DNA from: Pelomyxa schiedti
Taxonomy: Eukaryota; Evosea; Pelobiontida; Pelomyxidae
Length of the DNA stretch: 64,000 bases
Direction of reading: 5' to 3'
Assembly: GCA_020536535.1 (NCBI GenBank)
Contig: JAHLWZ010000809.1
Span: 1-64,000, forward strand
The notes beneath the pieces are model-generated. The model saw nothing but the letters and a program-made list of their open reading frames with translations. It was not told the DNA's origin and did no database searches. Each line of letters opens with the position of its first letter. Positions within the stretch are counted from its first letter, which is position 1. Positions 35,906 through 47,592 of the stretch are shown in pieces. The position numbers were made by a program, and so were the translations under genes.

Positions 35906-38299
35906 TCAGGTTTTATTGTCCCGCCATGGGTGGGAAAACTCGGCGAAGTGTTGGGGATTCTTGCGGTAGCACTTTGGTCCATATTTACATGGTGGAAGAG
36001 TTTTGCTGGATGTTGGGCTGGGTGTGGGTGTTGGTGTGGAGGTGGGAGTGGATGATGGGGATGTGCAACAAGTGTTTGCATTCGTGTTTGTGCCTTGGCT
36101 TGGGGTTGAATCAGACTGAGATCTTTGTGAGAGTGCCCCCTCGTTTGGTGGTGAACGGGGTGATGTTGGTGGGGATGCGGGGCTACATTGAGCAGTGGGG
36201 GTAGGGGAGGATGGGGGTGGGAGTGAGGGTGGAGGCACAGGATCACTCTGTGCAAGTATTAGTTGTGACTTGTCCAATTCCAGTCTTTGAGTAAAAAAAA
36301 ATACCTTTCTTTCGAAACGGGGTTTCTTTACTGTTGGAGGAACTGCCCTTTCTTGGTGAATGGAACATTGAGTTGCTTCCGTTGTCGTAGTTGGTGGCCT
36401 TTTACCCAGTGCCGAGTCAGAGGACTCCTGTGACATTTCCCTCCCTTTAGTAGGAAATTACACTCTGGCATCGCACCTTGAACCATGGGTGCCCTTCCAC
36501 CATCACAGCAGTTAGTCTGTGGTTTGGGTCTACCATAAGTAACTTTTTGATCAAATCTTGGGCTTGAAGGGTAACGTTAAGAGAGTCTTCACTGGATGGC
36601 ACAATACCACAGGCTGTAACACGCTTCCACACTGGCGCTTCAAAGTCATAGAGGCCATGGACAATCTGATATGGAATGGGTTCTGGTTTGGTCCCATTGA
36701 AAGGGGGATCCCCCGACAGCCTTGAGATATAAATTCCATACTCGGAGGAAGGGGGAAATATACATGCAATAAAGAATGCATCCCAGACTCCACATATCAA
36801 CACTTTTTGAATAACCATGTTGAGTCCCTTCTCCGTTAATGATTTCTGGAGCTGCAAACAATAAGACATGGAAGGGTGAGCCCACAAAATTACCGGAATA
36901 CTGTGGGGTTCCGCATAGGGTCTTTGTTAAGCTTTGTTCATCAATAATCTGACATGCAGATGTAAAACAATTTACCACATTCAACTTCTTCACAGAACGG
37001 TGGAAAAACCTTGGAAAGTCCAAAATCACTTATTTTGATGCATTTGTGATTCGTGTCAAGTAGAAGAATATTTTCGGGCTATAAAAACAATCACGATTCA
37101 TAAAGGAAGTGAAATAGGAACCTTCAAATCTCGGTGCACAACTCCTTTGTTATGGAGATATACGACAGCAGATACCATTTGCTTAAACAGCATTCGTGTG
37201 TGATCTTCAGGAAGGGCACCACGGTCATGAATGTATCCGAATAAATCTCCGCCAGTAACCCTAATCTCAATTAGATTCTTCAACTGAATCCTGCTTCCAT
37301 ACAGTTCCAGAATGAGATATAGGGCTTTCTCAGACTCAAATGACTCGTAAATTTTTATTATATGGTCATGTGACAATCTTCATTTGAGGTGAAAACCATT
37401 TTTAAGGAGGAACAGCGAACGATTGGAGAATGTCCACTTCACATCTAATTCTATCCCTATGGGAAGCTGCAAGTGACATAAACCGTTTTTTGTCTATGAC
37501 CTTCCTGTTGTGGGAAAAAAAACAGCAACAAGGGCTGGGCTGACCTTTATTGCTACCCGTTTACCAGTTTGCCGTTCAATCCCCAAGTTGACCACAGCAA
37601 AGTTGCCCCTATTAATAATGTTTCGAGATCATTGAGCACGCACAGACATACGTTCCCAATATTTCACTGATCTCATATTTTGTTTGTGGGCCACCAGGGT
37701 CAACACATTCCGATTGTAAATCAGAAAATAGATAAACGACTGAACCAAGGAAGTGAGCTGAAAAAAAGAGTGCATTGGAGAGGAACTTTGATCCTTCACT
37801 AGACTAAAGGCAGCCCCATTGGATAACAGCCTCTTATTTCCTTTTCCAATTTTTGTTCCCTGTAGCCAGGTGCCGTTTGAACTGAAAAAAAGTTGGTATT
37901 CCACATTGCCAACGTTTCAGTACCTTAGATCTACAAGAAATACAAGTTTGGTGCCACAACCACTGTCCTCCCGTACAATTTTGCAGTGCTGTCCACTCAC
38001 ACGTGGGTTGTAAAACGGGAAGTCACAATGAGGATCCCGCCCAAGGGTGATTTCTTCATCTTCGGCGGTAGTTAACGAAAACACAGGCGAAAGAAGTTGA
38101 ACTTCGAAGTTCCAGGGTCGGGATGCCTGGCACCATAGAAATCAGTCTGCCCCAGCAATCCGACACCGGCTGAGAGATACGTCATCCACGCCAAACAGTG
38201 GTAGAAGGCACAGAGGAAGAGAAAAAAACACACAGTGGGCTCAACGGTAGACCAGTCGATTTCCTGTGTCGTACCACTCTCCGGGACAGCGTCACCCAT
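35906..38299 (-). CDS. CHK2-like protein kinase with FHA domain and C-terminal PBZ zinc finger
   Basis: A DNA-damage checkpoint kinase by architecture. FHA domain (about 38110-37800): [31 protein letters not shown] and [15 protein letters not shown]. Kinase domain (about 37600-36470): [64 protein letters not shown] and [11 protein letters not shown]. Then a basic linker (KKPRFERK, perhaps nuclear import) and a long Ser/Thr/Pro/Gln tail. The C-terminus [20 protein letters not shown] is a PBZ finger, a poly(ADP-ribose) reader with C2H2 spacing as in APLF and CHFR. Catalytic residues are intact. Around ten short introns. Confidence 0.88.
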
Positions 38300-38549
38300 T
38301 GTTGCCTACTAAAACAATAGAGCCCGCTGTGGAGAATTCGATCTCCTAACGGTTAAACAAGAGGTTTTTGATTTTAAGAAATGAAGACTGAGGCGAAGAA
38401 CGATCCCAATAATGGATCCAGGGGAGTTAAGGTGCCACCTGACAAAAAAAATGCCCGCTTTGTGCTGTGGGGCCACTCAGATCTCAAAATCATAACCAGA
38501 GATTAATTGCGTCCTGTTGCAAACAAGTTAAACCTGGTGTCGTTTAAGC
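38300..38549. promoter_or_regulatory. Divergent promoter region
   Basis: 250 bases between the start codons of the FHA-kinase-PBZ gene (minus) and UBE2G1 (plus). Nothing beyond AT-rich sequence is recognised. Confidence 0.35.
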
Positions 38550-39380
38550 ATGGCAGCCACTCATACGTACTCATCTACGAGTGCCACTACTTCCGCACCA
38601 CGACAATCGCAGGCTGCATTACTGTTAGCGAAACAACTGCGTGAACTTCTCAAACACCCTGTTGAGGGTTTTTCGGCTGGTCTTGTGGATGACTCTAATG
38701 TATTTGAGTGGCAAGTTATGATAATAGGACCTCCTGACACGATTTAGTATGCACATCTCTTAATACGATAATCATGTTCCATTCATTAGACACATATCGC
38801 CAGAAGCAGTTTAATTAAAAACCGGAAATAACATAAAAAAAAAAAAAAAAAGCGAAGGTGGATTCTTCCATGCTAGGCTGACGTTTCCTCCAGGTATCTC
38901 CATTATTTCATTTCAGGATCTGAAAATCATTCAGACTACCCTCTTAATCCCCCAAAGATGAAATTCATTACCGAAATTTGGCATCCAAATGGTAACAATG
39001 GCACTGCGTTATGTTCCTAACTTGCCATACAGTTTACGCAAATGGGGACGTTTGCATCTCAATTCTTCACCCTCCTGGTTGAAAGACTTCTGTTCGTGTT
39101 CAACCTAAACTCGCCGTAGGGGATGACAAATGGGGCTATGAGAGCGCTAGTGAGCGGTGGCTTCCAGTGCACACAGTCGAGTCAATCCTTCTAAGTGTTA
39201 TCAGCATGCTGTCGTCCCCTAATGATGAGAGCCCAGCGAATATAGAGGCTGCAGTTGAGTGGCGCACCAACAAAGCTTCTTTCAGGAGAAAAGTTGCAAG
39301 GCTAGTACGGAAATCTCAGGTGTCTACACCCCAACTCCGCATTGAACCATTACGTAACCCTCATTCTTCAGGAGTCTTGA
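38550..39380 (+). CDS. ube2g1: Ubiquitin-conjugating enzyme E2 G1/Ubc7-like
   Basis: E2 enzyme that carries ubiquitin on a cysteine, typically building K48 chains, including in ER-associated degradation. It starts MAATHTYSSTSATTSAPRQS and continues QAALLLAKQLRELLKHPVEG. Exons then give FSAGLVDDSNVFEWQVMIIG, ARLTFPPDYPLNPPKMKFIT, EIWHPN and the active Cys in NGDVCISILHPPG. The family-specific acidic loop after the Cys (GDDKWGYESASERWLP) identifies the G1/G2/R1 group. It ends RKSQES after a 54-nt intron; human UBE2G1 ends similarly. All splice joins restore the frame exactly. Confidence 0.9.
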
Positions 39381-39610
39381 CACCTTTGTTTTGTACAAAT
39401 TTCAACCAGAAAATAAAGTTCCAACTTAACCTAGTTCTCACTTAGCAACACTTGGAGGAAAAGAACAGTGATCGTCGAAGTACTTGCACAAGTCACCGAC
39501 CCCAAACAAGAAAGTTGATGTTGTCGAAACCGGGAAAAAGTTTTGTCCCCATCCGTTTTTCCTTCACTTCTTTTCTTTTGCCATCACACCGTCCCGCCGG
39601 CGTGGGGAAA

Positions 39611-42113
39611 ATGAGCAACGACAAAGTCGAAGCCTCGCTTCTTGACCGACACTCCCCCTCAATGGCATCGAGCTCCGACGACGACGAAGGGGAGCACCTG
39701 CTGCGCGAGGTGGCGGCGAGCTCCAAGAACAACCGCGGTAGCAGCGGCAACCTGAGCACCCGGAGCAGCTCCTACGAGTCGCTTGGCAAGCACACGAGCG
39801 ACACCAGCAGCAGCGCCAGCAGCCGGAGCGGCAGCAGCTACTGCAGCGACGGGGCGCCCCGCCGCCACCAGCACCACAGCCACCACGAGCACCACCACCA
39901 ACACCACCAACAACCACGGGCCAAGGGCGAGGGCAAGTCCCCGGCGCACGGGATAGTCACGCCGGCGGAGGTCGGCGACGAGGGAGAATACGAAGTGGGC
40001 GGGGCAGGAGACGCGGACGTGGATGGGGATGGGGATGGGGAGGAAGGGGGACGCAGGGGGATGGGGAGGAAGAAGAAGAAGAAGTGTGGCTCGATGACTG
40101 TTTCGGAGATGTTGAGGACGGTGCTGCCGTATCCGAGGGGTATTAACACTGCACCTTTTTTCGGCATTCTGGCATTATGGTAGGGGTCCACCACCTTTGG
40201 GAGTTGGCACCGCTCCCTGGTTTTTTTAACTCTAACATCTCTGGCACTGCCAAGGTTTTGGGATATGGCCCTCAATTCTTGCATTACTGTCTACTTGGAT
40301 TTCATGGTATCTTTTTTTTTCTAGGTTTTTGAAAGCAAACCGTTTTCTCTTTAGGTTATGGATTTCGTCACAGACGATCCCAACCTTGTGGGGTACTATG
40401 CAGGATTTCCAGATATGCTTTGGGCTTTGATGCAGGTTCCCCTTTTGAATAATTTCGAAATTAAAAATAATGGGGGATATCTTTGAAAGATCTTTTCATC
40501 ATATCCAACTGGTCACCTCAGTGATAAATTTGGGCGAAGGCCTTTGATACTTTTTGGAGCATCCGTCCTATGCTTATCTACCTTAGCTATTAGTTTCTCT
40601 TTCAGCTACATTTGGTTCTTGGCTGTTCGTACTATAGATGGCATTTTCACATTGTGTGTTTCAGCTGCTACTGTTTGCTCTTAAGTGCATCATCAGGAAT
40701 TTTGGGGTGGTGAAAGCTTACATTGGTGATCTAGCACCAGGCCCTATGCGCCCAAATGCATTCGCACTCTTGTCATTTGTAGGTGCCCTTGGATCAATGT
40801 GGGGAAGCCTTATTGGCGGATTTACTGCCCGTCCTGCAGAACAGTGAGTGAAGTCATACCCTTTTGGTGGCCTTCAGTTATGATTATTGTATAGGTACTC
40901 CTGGGTGAAACAGGATGGCTTTCTCGCGAAATTTCCTTATTTCCTACCCAACTTCATAATTTCTGTTCATCTGGGATTGGCAATAATATATTGTGCAATC
41001 TTTCTCCGGGATCCTCCAAAAAGTGCGGAAGTGTTGGCTGAGCCTCCCATTACAAGTGAGCCACTCACTGAAACCATGGAGACAACTGAAACTAATAACC
41101 TTGACAAGGAGAAACTTGAATCAGGTATAAAGTGTTCTGCTTTTGTTACTGTCTCAGTTGTTTCAACTAAAGAGGATGAACCTGTTCCTAAAGTATCCCG
41201 TTGTCGACAGGCCTTAACCTTTCTCCAGAATCACCGCTCAGCACTCAGTGTTTGTCTTCTGTTTGCTTTTCTGGGATTTGCTATGATTGGTTGTAAATCT
41301 GCCCTTCCTGTATGTCGGTACCCTTGTGTCCCTAGTACTTATCAAAACAGGCCTGGGCTATGGCTACAATTGACGTTGGTGGATTAGGGTTTGACGCAAT
41401 GGAAATTGGAATTATGTCCTTTATAATGAGTGCATGGGTAAGTCCCCCTACATGCACACACATCAATAACCTGGAATCCTTTCAGGCTTTACCAGTTCAA
41501 GCTTTTCTTTACAAGCCTATTGTATCCAAGATAGGGTTGATTCGATCTTGCCAAATGGGCCTCTTCTTATTTGGACCCACAGTGTTTGGAATCAGCTTGG
41601 CAAGTTATCTCACAGGACTCGACTCATCTTGGCCTCTCTGGCTCTACGTTGTACTTTTCCTTGGATTTCAATCCCTTGCTGCCCAGTTGGCTATGATAAG
41701 CTTGAATAACATGGTTGTGAACAGTGAACCTCAATGTAAGGCACACTCTTTGCCATTCTTCAATACCAAAACTAAAACAAACACTCTCCAGACTTGACAG
41801 GCAAAGCAAGTGGCTTTTCGCAAGTTCTTGCTGGTGTTGCTAAAGCTATTAGCCCGATCGTTTTCCTACCAATATTTGGTATTTGACCCTTCTTCTTTTG
41901 TCTCACTAACAAGTAAAAATACAAAAAGCCTGGAGTATACAAACATCGCGGCCATTCCCCTTTGGTGTGCACTTTACATTCTTGATTATTCTTGTGCTGT
42001 GCCTCCTTGTTGCCATCTACTCCATGGTACTTCCCAAAGCACTAGACATGTCTTGGGAACAAGCCCACCCAATACCCTCAAAATCACCAAGCCCAAGTCC
42101 CCCACACGACTGA
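39611..42113 (+). CDS. MFS transporter (drug:H+ antiporter / ZIFL-like)
   Basis: A twelve-helix transporter. The N-terminus is a hydrophilic extension of about 190 residues, Ser/His/Asp-rich, encoded by a GC-rich exon and ending in a run of Lys (GRKKKKKCGSM). The membrane part has VLPYPRGINTAPFFGILALW, then the MFS signature GHLSDKFGRRPLILFGASVL, WFLAVRTIDG, APGPMRPNAFALLSFVGALG and FIISVHLGLAIIYCAIFLRD. A hydrophilic central loop follows, then VSKIGLIRSCQMGLFLFGP and KASGFSQVLAGVAKAISPIV. The last exon ends YSMVLPKALDMSWEQ followed by a Ser/Pro tail. Closest by pattern to plant ZIF1-like and yeast transporters of the DHA1 type; substrate unknown. The TGA at 42111-42113 closes it. Confidence 0.8.
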
Positions 42114-42329
42114 GCAAAAAAGCAAATAACAAAACGGAACTTTTCGGTGTCCTTTAAAGGGACACCGGACATACCCCAAAAAACCAAAATGCTGGGGCAA
42201 CTGCGCGGCTGAATGACGTTTGATGGAACAAAAAAAAATGGCTGGTGATGGGGGGAAAAGTGGGGAGAGGATTAACTCTTTTAAAAAGTTTTTTTGAGAA
42301 ACCGGTAAAGAAATAAAATAACACAGGAC

Positions 42330-43467
42330 ATGAAGTGGTTGGTGGTGGCTGTTGCGGCGTTCATCGCTGTCGCAAGTGCCGGCGTGGTTGGTTTCTTTCT
42401 TCTTTGTTTGTCGGTGTTGTGGTCGCTTCGCTGTGTGTATGGTCCCGTTTTTGCGTTTTTTCCTTTTTTTTTCTCTAATCGATTTTCTTTGGTTTGAATA
42501 GCAAAAAGATTGTACATGGGAAACCGATGGTGTTAGTGGTGGTAAATGGTACTACAATCTGTCTCCGATGACACACGCCGAGGGGTATTTACGAATTACC
42601 CTCGTTTTTTTTTCTCACTGCATCAGGGAAGCTGATTACCTCACGATTTTTGATACTGAGACCCAAAACACGTATGCTGATTGACTGATTTATTCAGGCT
42701 ATGCTATGAATCTAACAGTTGGCAGATTCTTTGTCAATATTTGTGGTAACGCCACAGCATCGTGTGTACCCAGGCAAGCGGTTTGCCAACAAGGCCAAAA
42801 CACCGCACTCTATGCTTGTGGGCTCCTTAGCACACAGACTTTCAGTGATCCCGGAACTGGTGGGTCCCTTTATCACTTATTTTCCCCTAACATGTCTGAA
42901 CAGGAAATGATGGACAGAGCCTTATTGTCTGGTACGGTGGAGGAAAGCTTTGTGGATCGGTTTACCGCTCAACAACTATCACCGTTATGTGTGATGAATC
43001 TGCTGGCCGTGGTGCCATAAGTGAAGCAGACGAAAGCTCTTGCACATATGCTCTGTGAGCCGTTTCTCCCATGCGGCACTTCTAACATACCCAAGTACTG
43101 TGAGGAGCAAATATGGTTGTGGCTCTAGTGATAAGCCCAGCTCTGGTGGAATTGACGTGGGGTGGATTCTCATCATCGTGTACGAGAAATAAAACCAGCT
43201 TAACCTTTCCTTACATCTTTGCAGTGCCCTCTGCCTTGTTATCGTTTATATTGTTGCCGGTGTCTGCTACAACAAGTTCTTGGCTCACAAAGAAGGAATA
43301 GAGCTTATTCCCAACAAAGACTTCTGGTTTGGGTTCCCAATCCTCCTCAAGGTACGTTGCCTTCACTTTTTAAGTTACCAAGTCTCACTGAATTCAAGGA
43401 TGGTGTTATGTGGGCAATCAAGGGATTCCCCAAGACTGGCTATGCTACAGAGTATTCTACCCTCTAA
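42330..43467 (+). CDS. Mannose-6-phosphate-receptor/Atg27-like MRH-domain membrane protein
   Basis: A type I membrane sorting receptor of the Mrl1/Atg27/CI-MPR-repeat kind, acting between Golgi, endosome and lysosome. The N-terminus is a signal peptide (KWLVVAVAAFIAVASAG). The luminal domain has DCTWETDGVSGGKWYYNLSP, VGRFFVNICGNATASCVPRQ, VCQQGQNTALYACGLLS, SLIVWYGGGKLCGSVYRST and TVMCDESAGRGAISEADES. This paired-Cys beta fold is the MRH pattern. A transmembrane helix (ALCLVIVYIVAGVCYNKF) precedes the tail EGIELIPNKDFWFGFPILLK joined to DGVMWAIKGFPKTGYATEY. The I-P-N-x-x-F-W ... K-D-G tail is diagnostic of this family. Whether it binds mannose 6-phosphate cannot be decided by eye. Confidence 0.82.
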
Positions 43468-43687
43468 AGAGACAGAAATTCCGTTTTTCTTTTTTGTGTT
43501 TGCTACAGTTGTGGTTAAGGTGGATAAATAAAACAAAATTTTTTTTTCCCCTTGACTTTCCTTCGCAAAATGAATCTTTTTTGGTAGCTTTTTCAAGGGA
43601 CAAGGCACTTGCAATTAAAGGGAAATCAAACCCTTTAATTTTTATTTCGTTCCGAACAAACAACAAACAAAACCGAGAGAGGTAACG

Positions 43688-44374
43688 ATGTCTACCGGAC
43701 GAGCCGACATTTTGGATGCTTGCAGACGACATTGCCACACTGGCGCAGCTCATTGTTCATGGTTTGTTTTTGTTTTTTGTCTTGGTCTTGTTTTTGTTTG
43801 CCTTTTTGCTTGGGGCGTCGCTGGAGGCGGTTTTTCTAGTGTTTGACATGGGAAAAGGGTACTTTGTACTGTTGAGAACAAGAAACTTGTTCTGAAAACG
43901 AATGGCACCGGGGTCGATGCCCTGAGGAACCTTCTTCCCGTAGGCCTAACTCTCTTTTTTTACGATCGATGTAATGCCAATTTTGCTTTTTTTTTTAGGA
44001 CGACGGCTGTGCCTATTGCCTTATTACACTGAGGTTGGAACTTCAGGGTGTTGCGGACCAAGTTCGCAACGTTTTCATCAACTGGAAGGGACCCAAGAGC
44101 TCTGGAATGAGACGTGTCCAAGCCAATCAGCTTATGCAAGAAGCCTTGGACAGCCTTGCGGTATGCCCACACGAAATTACTTGCACTTGCACATACACAT
44201 TCTATGCTTATTTATTGTTCCATAATAATATTATTCCGTGTATTGAATAACACAACCTCATCCACCACACAGCCCAACCATGGACAACTCGAAGTCGTCG
44301 GCAAAACGAACTTCAACGAGGCCAACATTGCCCTCAAGTGGCAACCATCCTCAGGCAGCCATGTCATTGACTGA
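43688..44374 (+). CDS. Coactosin-like ADF-H actin-binding protein
   Basis: A small cytosolic protein of about 135-140 residues that binds actin filaments. Exons: MSTGRADILDACRRHCHTGA and on to HCSW, then CTVENKKLVLKTNGTGVDAL, DDGCAYCLITLRLELQGVAD, VRNVFINWKGPKSSGMRRVQ, and finally QLEVVGKTNFNEANIALKW ending SSGSHVID. The layout follows coactosin (N-terminal helix, W-x-L-x-x-x-E, short G-x-G strand, R-x-x-F-I-x-W strand, long helix beginning M-x-R-x-x-x, final E-V strand). The basic actin-binding helix of true cofilins is not evident. The second-exon splice is the weakest part of the model. Confidence 0.72.
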
Positions 44375-44496
44375 GCACTTCTGCTATCTCCGTTTCTCCA
44401 AGTGTTTTCTTAACCCAACAAGCAATAGGGAAAAAAAAAAGCTTTTTCACATTTTTCTTTTTTTCTTGAACAAGCACCTCACAAAATGGTTTGATT

Positions 44497-45812
44497 TTAT
44501 GTAATTTGTAAAGACATCTCATGCACACCAGGGAGTAGGCTGCTTGCCATCATTACTGGTGTGATGTCCCTATCTCTTTGGAATAGGAGGGATTCGTGGT
44601 ACCAACTCTTGTGTATCCTTTCTGCACGATTTTTCCACAGTTCTGAGGACTTGGACTGGTAGGAATGTGAGTTTTGGATTGAAAGTTGTTTTCGTACCAG
44701 GTGGTTCACTTGTATTCCAAGGGATGTACCAAATTCTCTAAAGGCCAGTCTGTTTTTCATTGACGAGGTTGAAAAGTATCCCTGCTTAAACAATTTTTCA
44801 AGTGCTTCTAGTGACTTGTGCGCAATGTGTTGTAGTGTATCTCGTTCCCAATCAACAATCGACTGTGCCACTGTGTGTGTTTGCGTCGTCGTCGTGTGAT
44901 GCTGAGGCTGTGGGAGTTGGGAAAGCCATAAACTCATTCCTAAATCCAGTGGGTCTGTTCCGGCATTCCATCTTTCAATCTGGGAGACCACTATTGCTCT
45001 CAAATCTGGAAGCAGTGTCAGATAAATTTTAGGAATCAAACAAACCATTTATCTCCTTCATAAGCGGGTGATTTGGCGAGTAGGAATCCACTATGCGATA
45101 GACAACATATCCATCCAGAGGATCCAGGTGTCCTTGTGACCAAACAAGTGGCGTGGATAAATTTATTGACAGCTTCCAGTACATTGACAAGCCACCGGGA
45201 GTAATGAAGTGAGGCAAAACTCCTTTCCCGAGTGCCACAGCCAATTTGTTCCAGTGATCGTCATGTGTGGCAATTGAAAGCCGATTGAGAGTGTACATCC
45301 AAGTACAAAGATAATGAAAGTACTGGCCATCTCCATCGGGGGAGCTCTCCGGGTCTTTTTTCCTGAAAATAATTGGATTCCTTTTGGTTGGGTCCACAAA
45401 CACACCCAATGCGGAGACCGCAGGAAGTGGGACAAGAATCAGTGGCATCTCCCAGCCTCCAAGACAGAGTTCTATCTTTTCCCAGTGTGTTGTGGACTTC
45501 CCTTGTTAGAACGATTGCTTGCTCCAGAAACCTTGCATAATATAAGGTACTATCACCAAAGCAAGCTTTCAAAGGCTCACTTTCCTTCTTTTGTTGCATT
45601 CCACAAAGACAAGTAGTTTCGTACTCCAAATGCATCTTACAAGAGAGTGAGCGCAGAAAAGACTCACCATGGATGGTGGTGACAATGTGAGTGCGCAGAC
45701 CGGTCCAGAGATATCGTGGACTCTCAGACTTAAAAGGCAAAGGCCTCCAGTTTTGTGTGTATGGTCCATAGACTACGTCTTGCAGTCGCACCACTTCAGA
45801 AACACAATCCAT
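44497..45812 (-). CDS. Conserved protein of unknown function, possible six-hairpin-glycosidase fold
   Basis: Four or five exons give a protein of roughly 370 residues without signal peptide. It starts MDCVSEVVRLQDVVYGPYTQ. Recognisable blocks are GVFVDPTKRNPIIF, DGDGQYFHYLCTWMYTLNRL, GGLSMYWKLSINLSTPLVW and SQGHLDPLDGYVVYRIVDSY. From memory, these blocks resemble bacterial conserved hypothetical proteins predicted to adopt an alpha/alpha toroid (six-hairpin) fold. The C-terminal exon (LRAIVVSQIERWNAGTDPLD onward) is mainly helical. No catalytic acid can be assigned. The exon join near 45560-45480 is uncertain in phase. Presence in a protist with bacterial-looking motifs hints at ancient transfer, unproven. 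Confidence 0.62.
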
Positions 45813-45865
45813 CAGCTGCGTTCGTCTCGAAAAATCAACATTGTGACCAGCACTCCATCTATTTC

Positions 45866-45904
45866 GTTTCGTAAGCCTTACGAAACAACGACGTTTGAAA
45901 CGTT
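45866..45904. promoter_or_regulatory. Two adjacent palindromes upstream of the unknown conserved gene
   Basis: GTTTCGTAAG-C-CTTACGAAAC (45866-45886) is a perfect 10-bp inverted repeat around one base. ACGTTT-G-AAACGT (45891-45903) follows five bases later. They lie 54-92 bases upstream of the minus-strand start at 45812, beyond the 3' end of the IDH gene. The shared GTTTCG/CGAAAC-like core suggests a dimeric regulator site or a transcript hairpin. Confidence 0.5.
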
Positions 45905-45971
45905 AAAATTGGAAGAATAGAAATCATTTTCTATTTATGTAGAATAGTTTTTTGTGCTTGGTTTTTGTTCT

Positions 45972-47431
45972 CTAGAAACCAAGTGTAGCATGGAGGCGTT
46001 CAGCAACTACGTCAATGAATCTTTCAGTGGTAACCCAGTCAGAGTCGAGAAGGTTGCTCACTGTTCCCTTGATGCAAAGAGCCAAGTCTTTGGTCATCAC
46101 TCCACTCTCAATGACGTCCACACATGTTTTCTCAAGCACTGCACAGAAGTTAGCCAGTGGTGCGTTGTTGTCCAGCTTTGCGCGGTGTGAAAGTCCTCTT
46201 GTCCAGGCAAAGATAGAAGCAACGGAGTTTGTGCTTGTTGGCAGGCCCTTCTGGTGTGCCCTGAAATGGCGAGTTACGGTTCCGTGGGCAGCCTCAGCCT
46301 CAATTGTGCGCCCATCAGGGCATACGAGCACGCTAGTCATGAGACCAAGTGAGCCATATCCCTGTGCAACACAGTCAGACTGGACATCACCATCGTAGTT
46401 CTTGCAAGCCCAGATATAGCCACCGTCGGACTACAAATGTAATTAGAACTAGTTGTAGTAGACTAATCGGGGGTACTTTACCTTGAGCATGAAGGCAACC
46501 ATATCGTCAATAAGTCTGTGCTCGTATGTGATTCCGGCTGCGGCAAACTTCTCAGCAAACTCGGTTCTGAAGACTTGCTCAAAGATATTCTTGAAGCGGC
46601 CATCATATTGCTTCAGGATAGTGTTCTTGGTGGTGAAGTAGAGAGGTTGTCTCTTAGACAGAGCAAGGCCCATGCATGTGCGAGCAAAGTCAAAGATGGA
46701 CTCGTCCGTGTTGAACATTCCCAGGGTGACGCCTGGCAAAGTCAAACTTTTGATTGAGGAAAACCAATGAAGCTTACCAGGGCCAGTAAATTTGTTGATT
46801 TGTACGACTTTGCTGGTACCATCATTACCAGTGAACACGAGCTCAACTTTCCCTGCCCCAGGAACAACAATTTCGGAAGCCTAAAAAGAAAAGAAAAACT
46901 AAGACACAAGTAGACGGCCTCCTGAAATTCGAACCTTATACTGATCGGCATGGGCGTGCCTGCCAATGATAATGGGTTTTGTCCACCCAGGCACAAGGCG
47001 TGGAACGTTCTTGCAAATAATTGGCTCACGGAAAACTGTGCCACCTACATAAAAAAAAAAAATATTAAGAAAAAACACATGCTTTGCAAAAAAGCAGTAG
47101 TACCAAGGATGTTCCTGATGGTCCCGTTAGGGCTTTTCCACATTTCCTTCAAGCCGAATTCCGTGACACGGGCCTCATCGGGGGTGATTGTGGCACACTT
47201 GATGCCAACGTTGCACGCCTTGATGGCTCGTGCGCACTCAACGGTGACTTGATCGTTGGTGGCATCGCGATTTTGAATGGAGAGGTCAAAGTACTGAATG
47301 GGAACGTCGAGGAAGGGGACAATCAGTTTCTGCTTGATCTGGGCCCAGATGATGCGGGTCATTTCATCTCCGTCCATCTCTACTACCGGATTATCGACAT
47401 GGATCTTGGTTGGTGCTGCGGTGGTGGCCAT
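45972..47431 (-). CDS. idh1: NADP-dependent isocitrate dehydrogenase (cytosolic type)
   Basis: It oxidises isocitrate to 2-oxoglutarate and makes NADPH. The start [20 protein letters not shown] leads to [20 protein letters not shown]. Substrate-binding residues are in [20 protein letters not shown] and [11 protein letters not shown], then [71 protein letters not shown] and [19 protein letters not shown]. The order matches eukaryotic NADP-IDH (about 410 residues), with five exons. There is no clear mitochondrial presequence and no SKL-type tail (ends HATLGF), so cytosol is likely. Confidence 0.95.
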
Positions 47432-47592
47432 TGCTGTCAGTTACAATAGTGTGATCTCGGACGATTGTCTTGGGTTTTTTTGTTTGCTTGTGTGGCTTGG
47501 CAGGACAATTATTTTCGTTAATAAGAGGCCTTAGGAGAATCACATTCCACAGCTCCGAAACGATTCAAAAAGGAATTTAATGGGGAACCATC
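47432..47592. promoter_or_regulatory. Divergent promoter of IDH and the DH-PH-RhoGAP gene
   Basis: 161 bases lie between the two start codons. T-rich sequence (TTTTTTTGTTTGC) sits near the IDH side. No specific element recognised. Confidence 0.4.
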
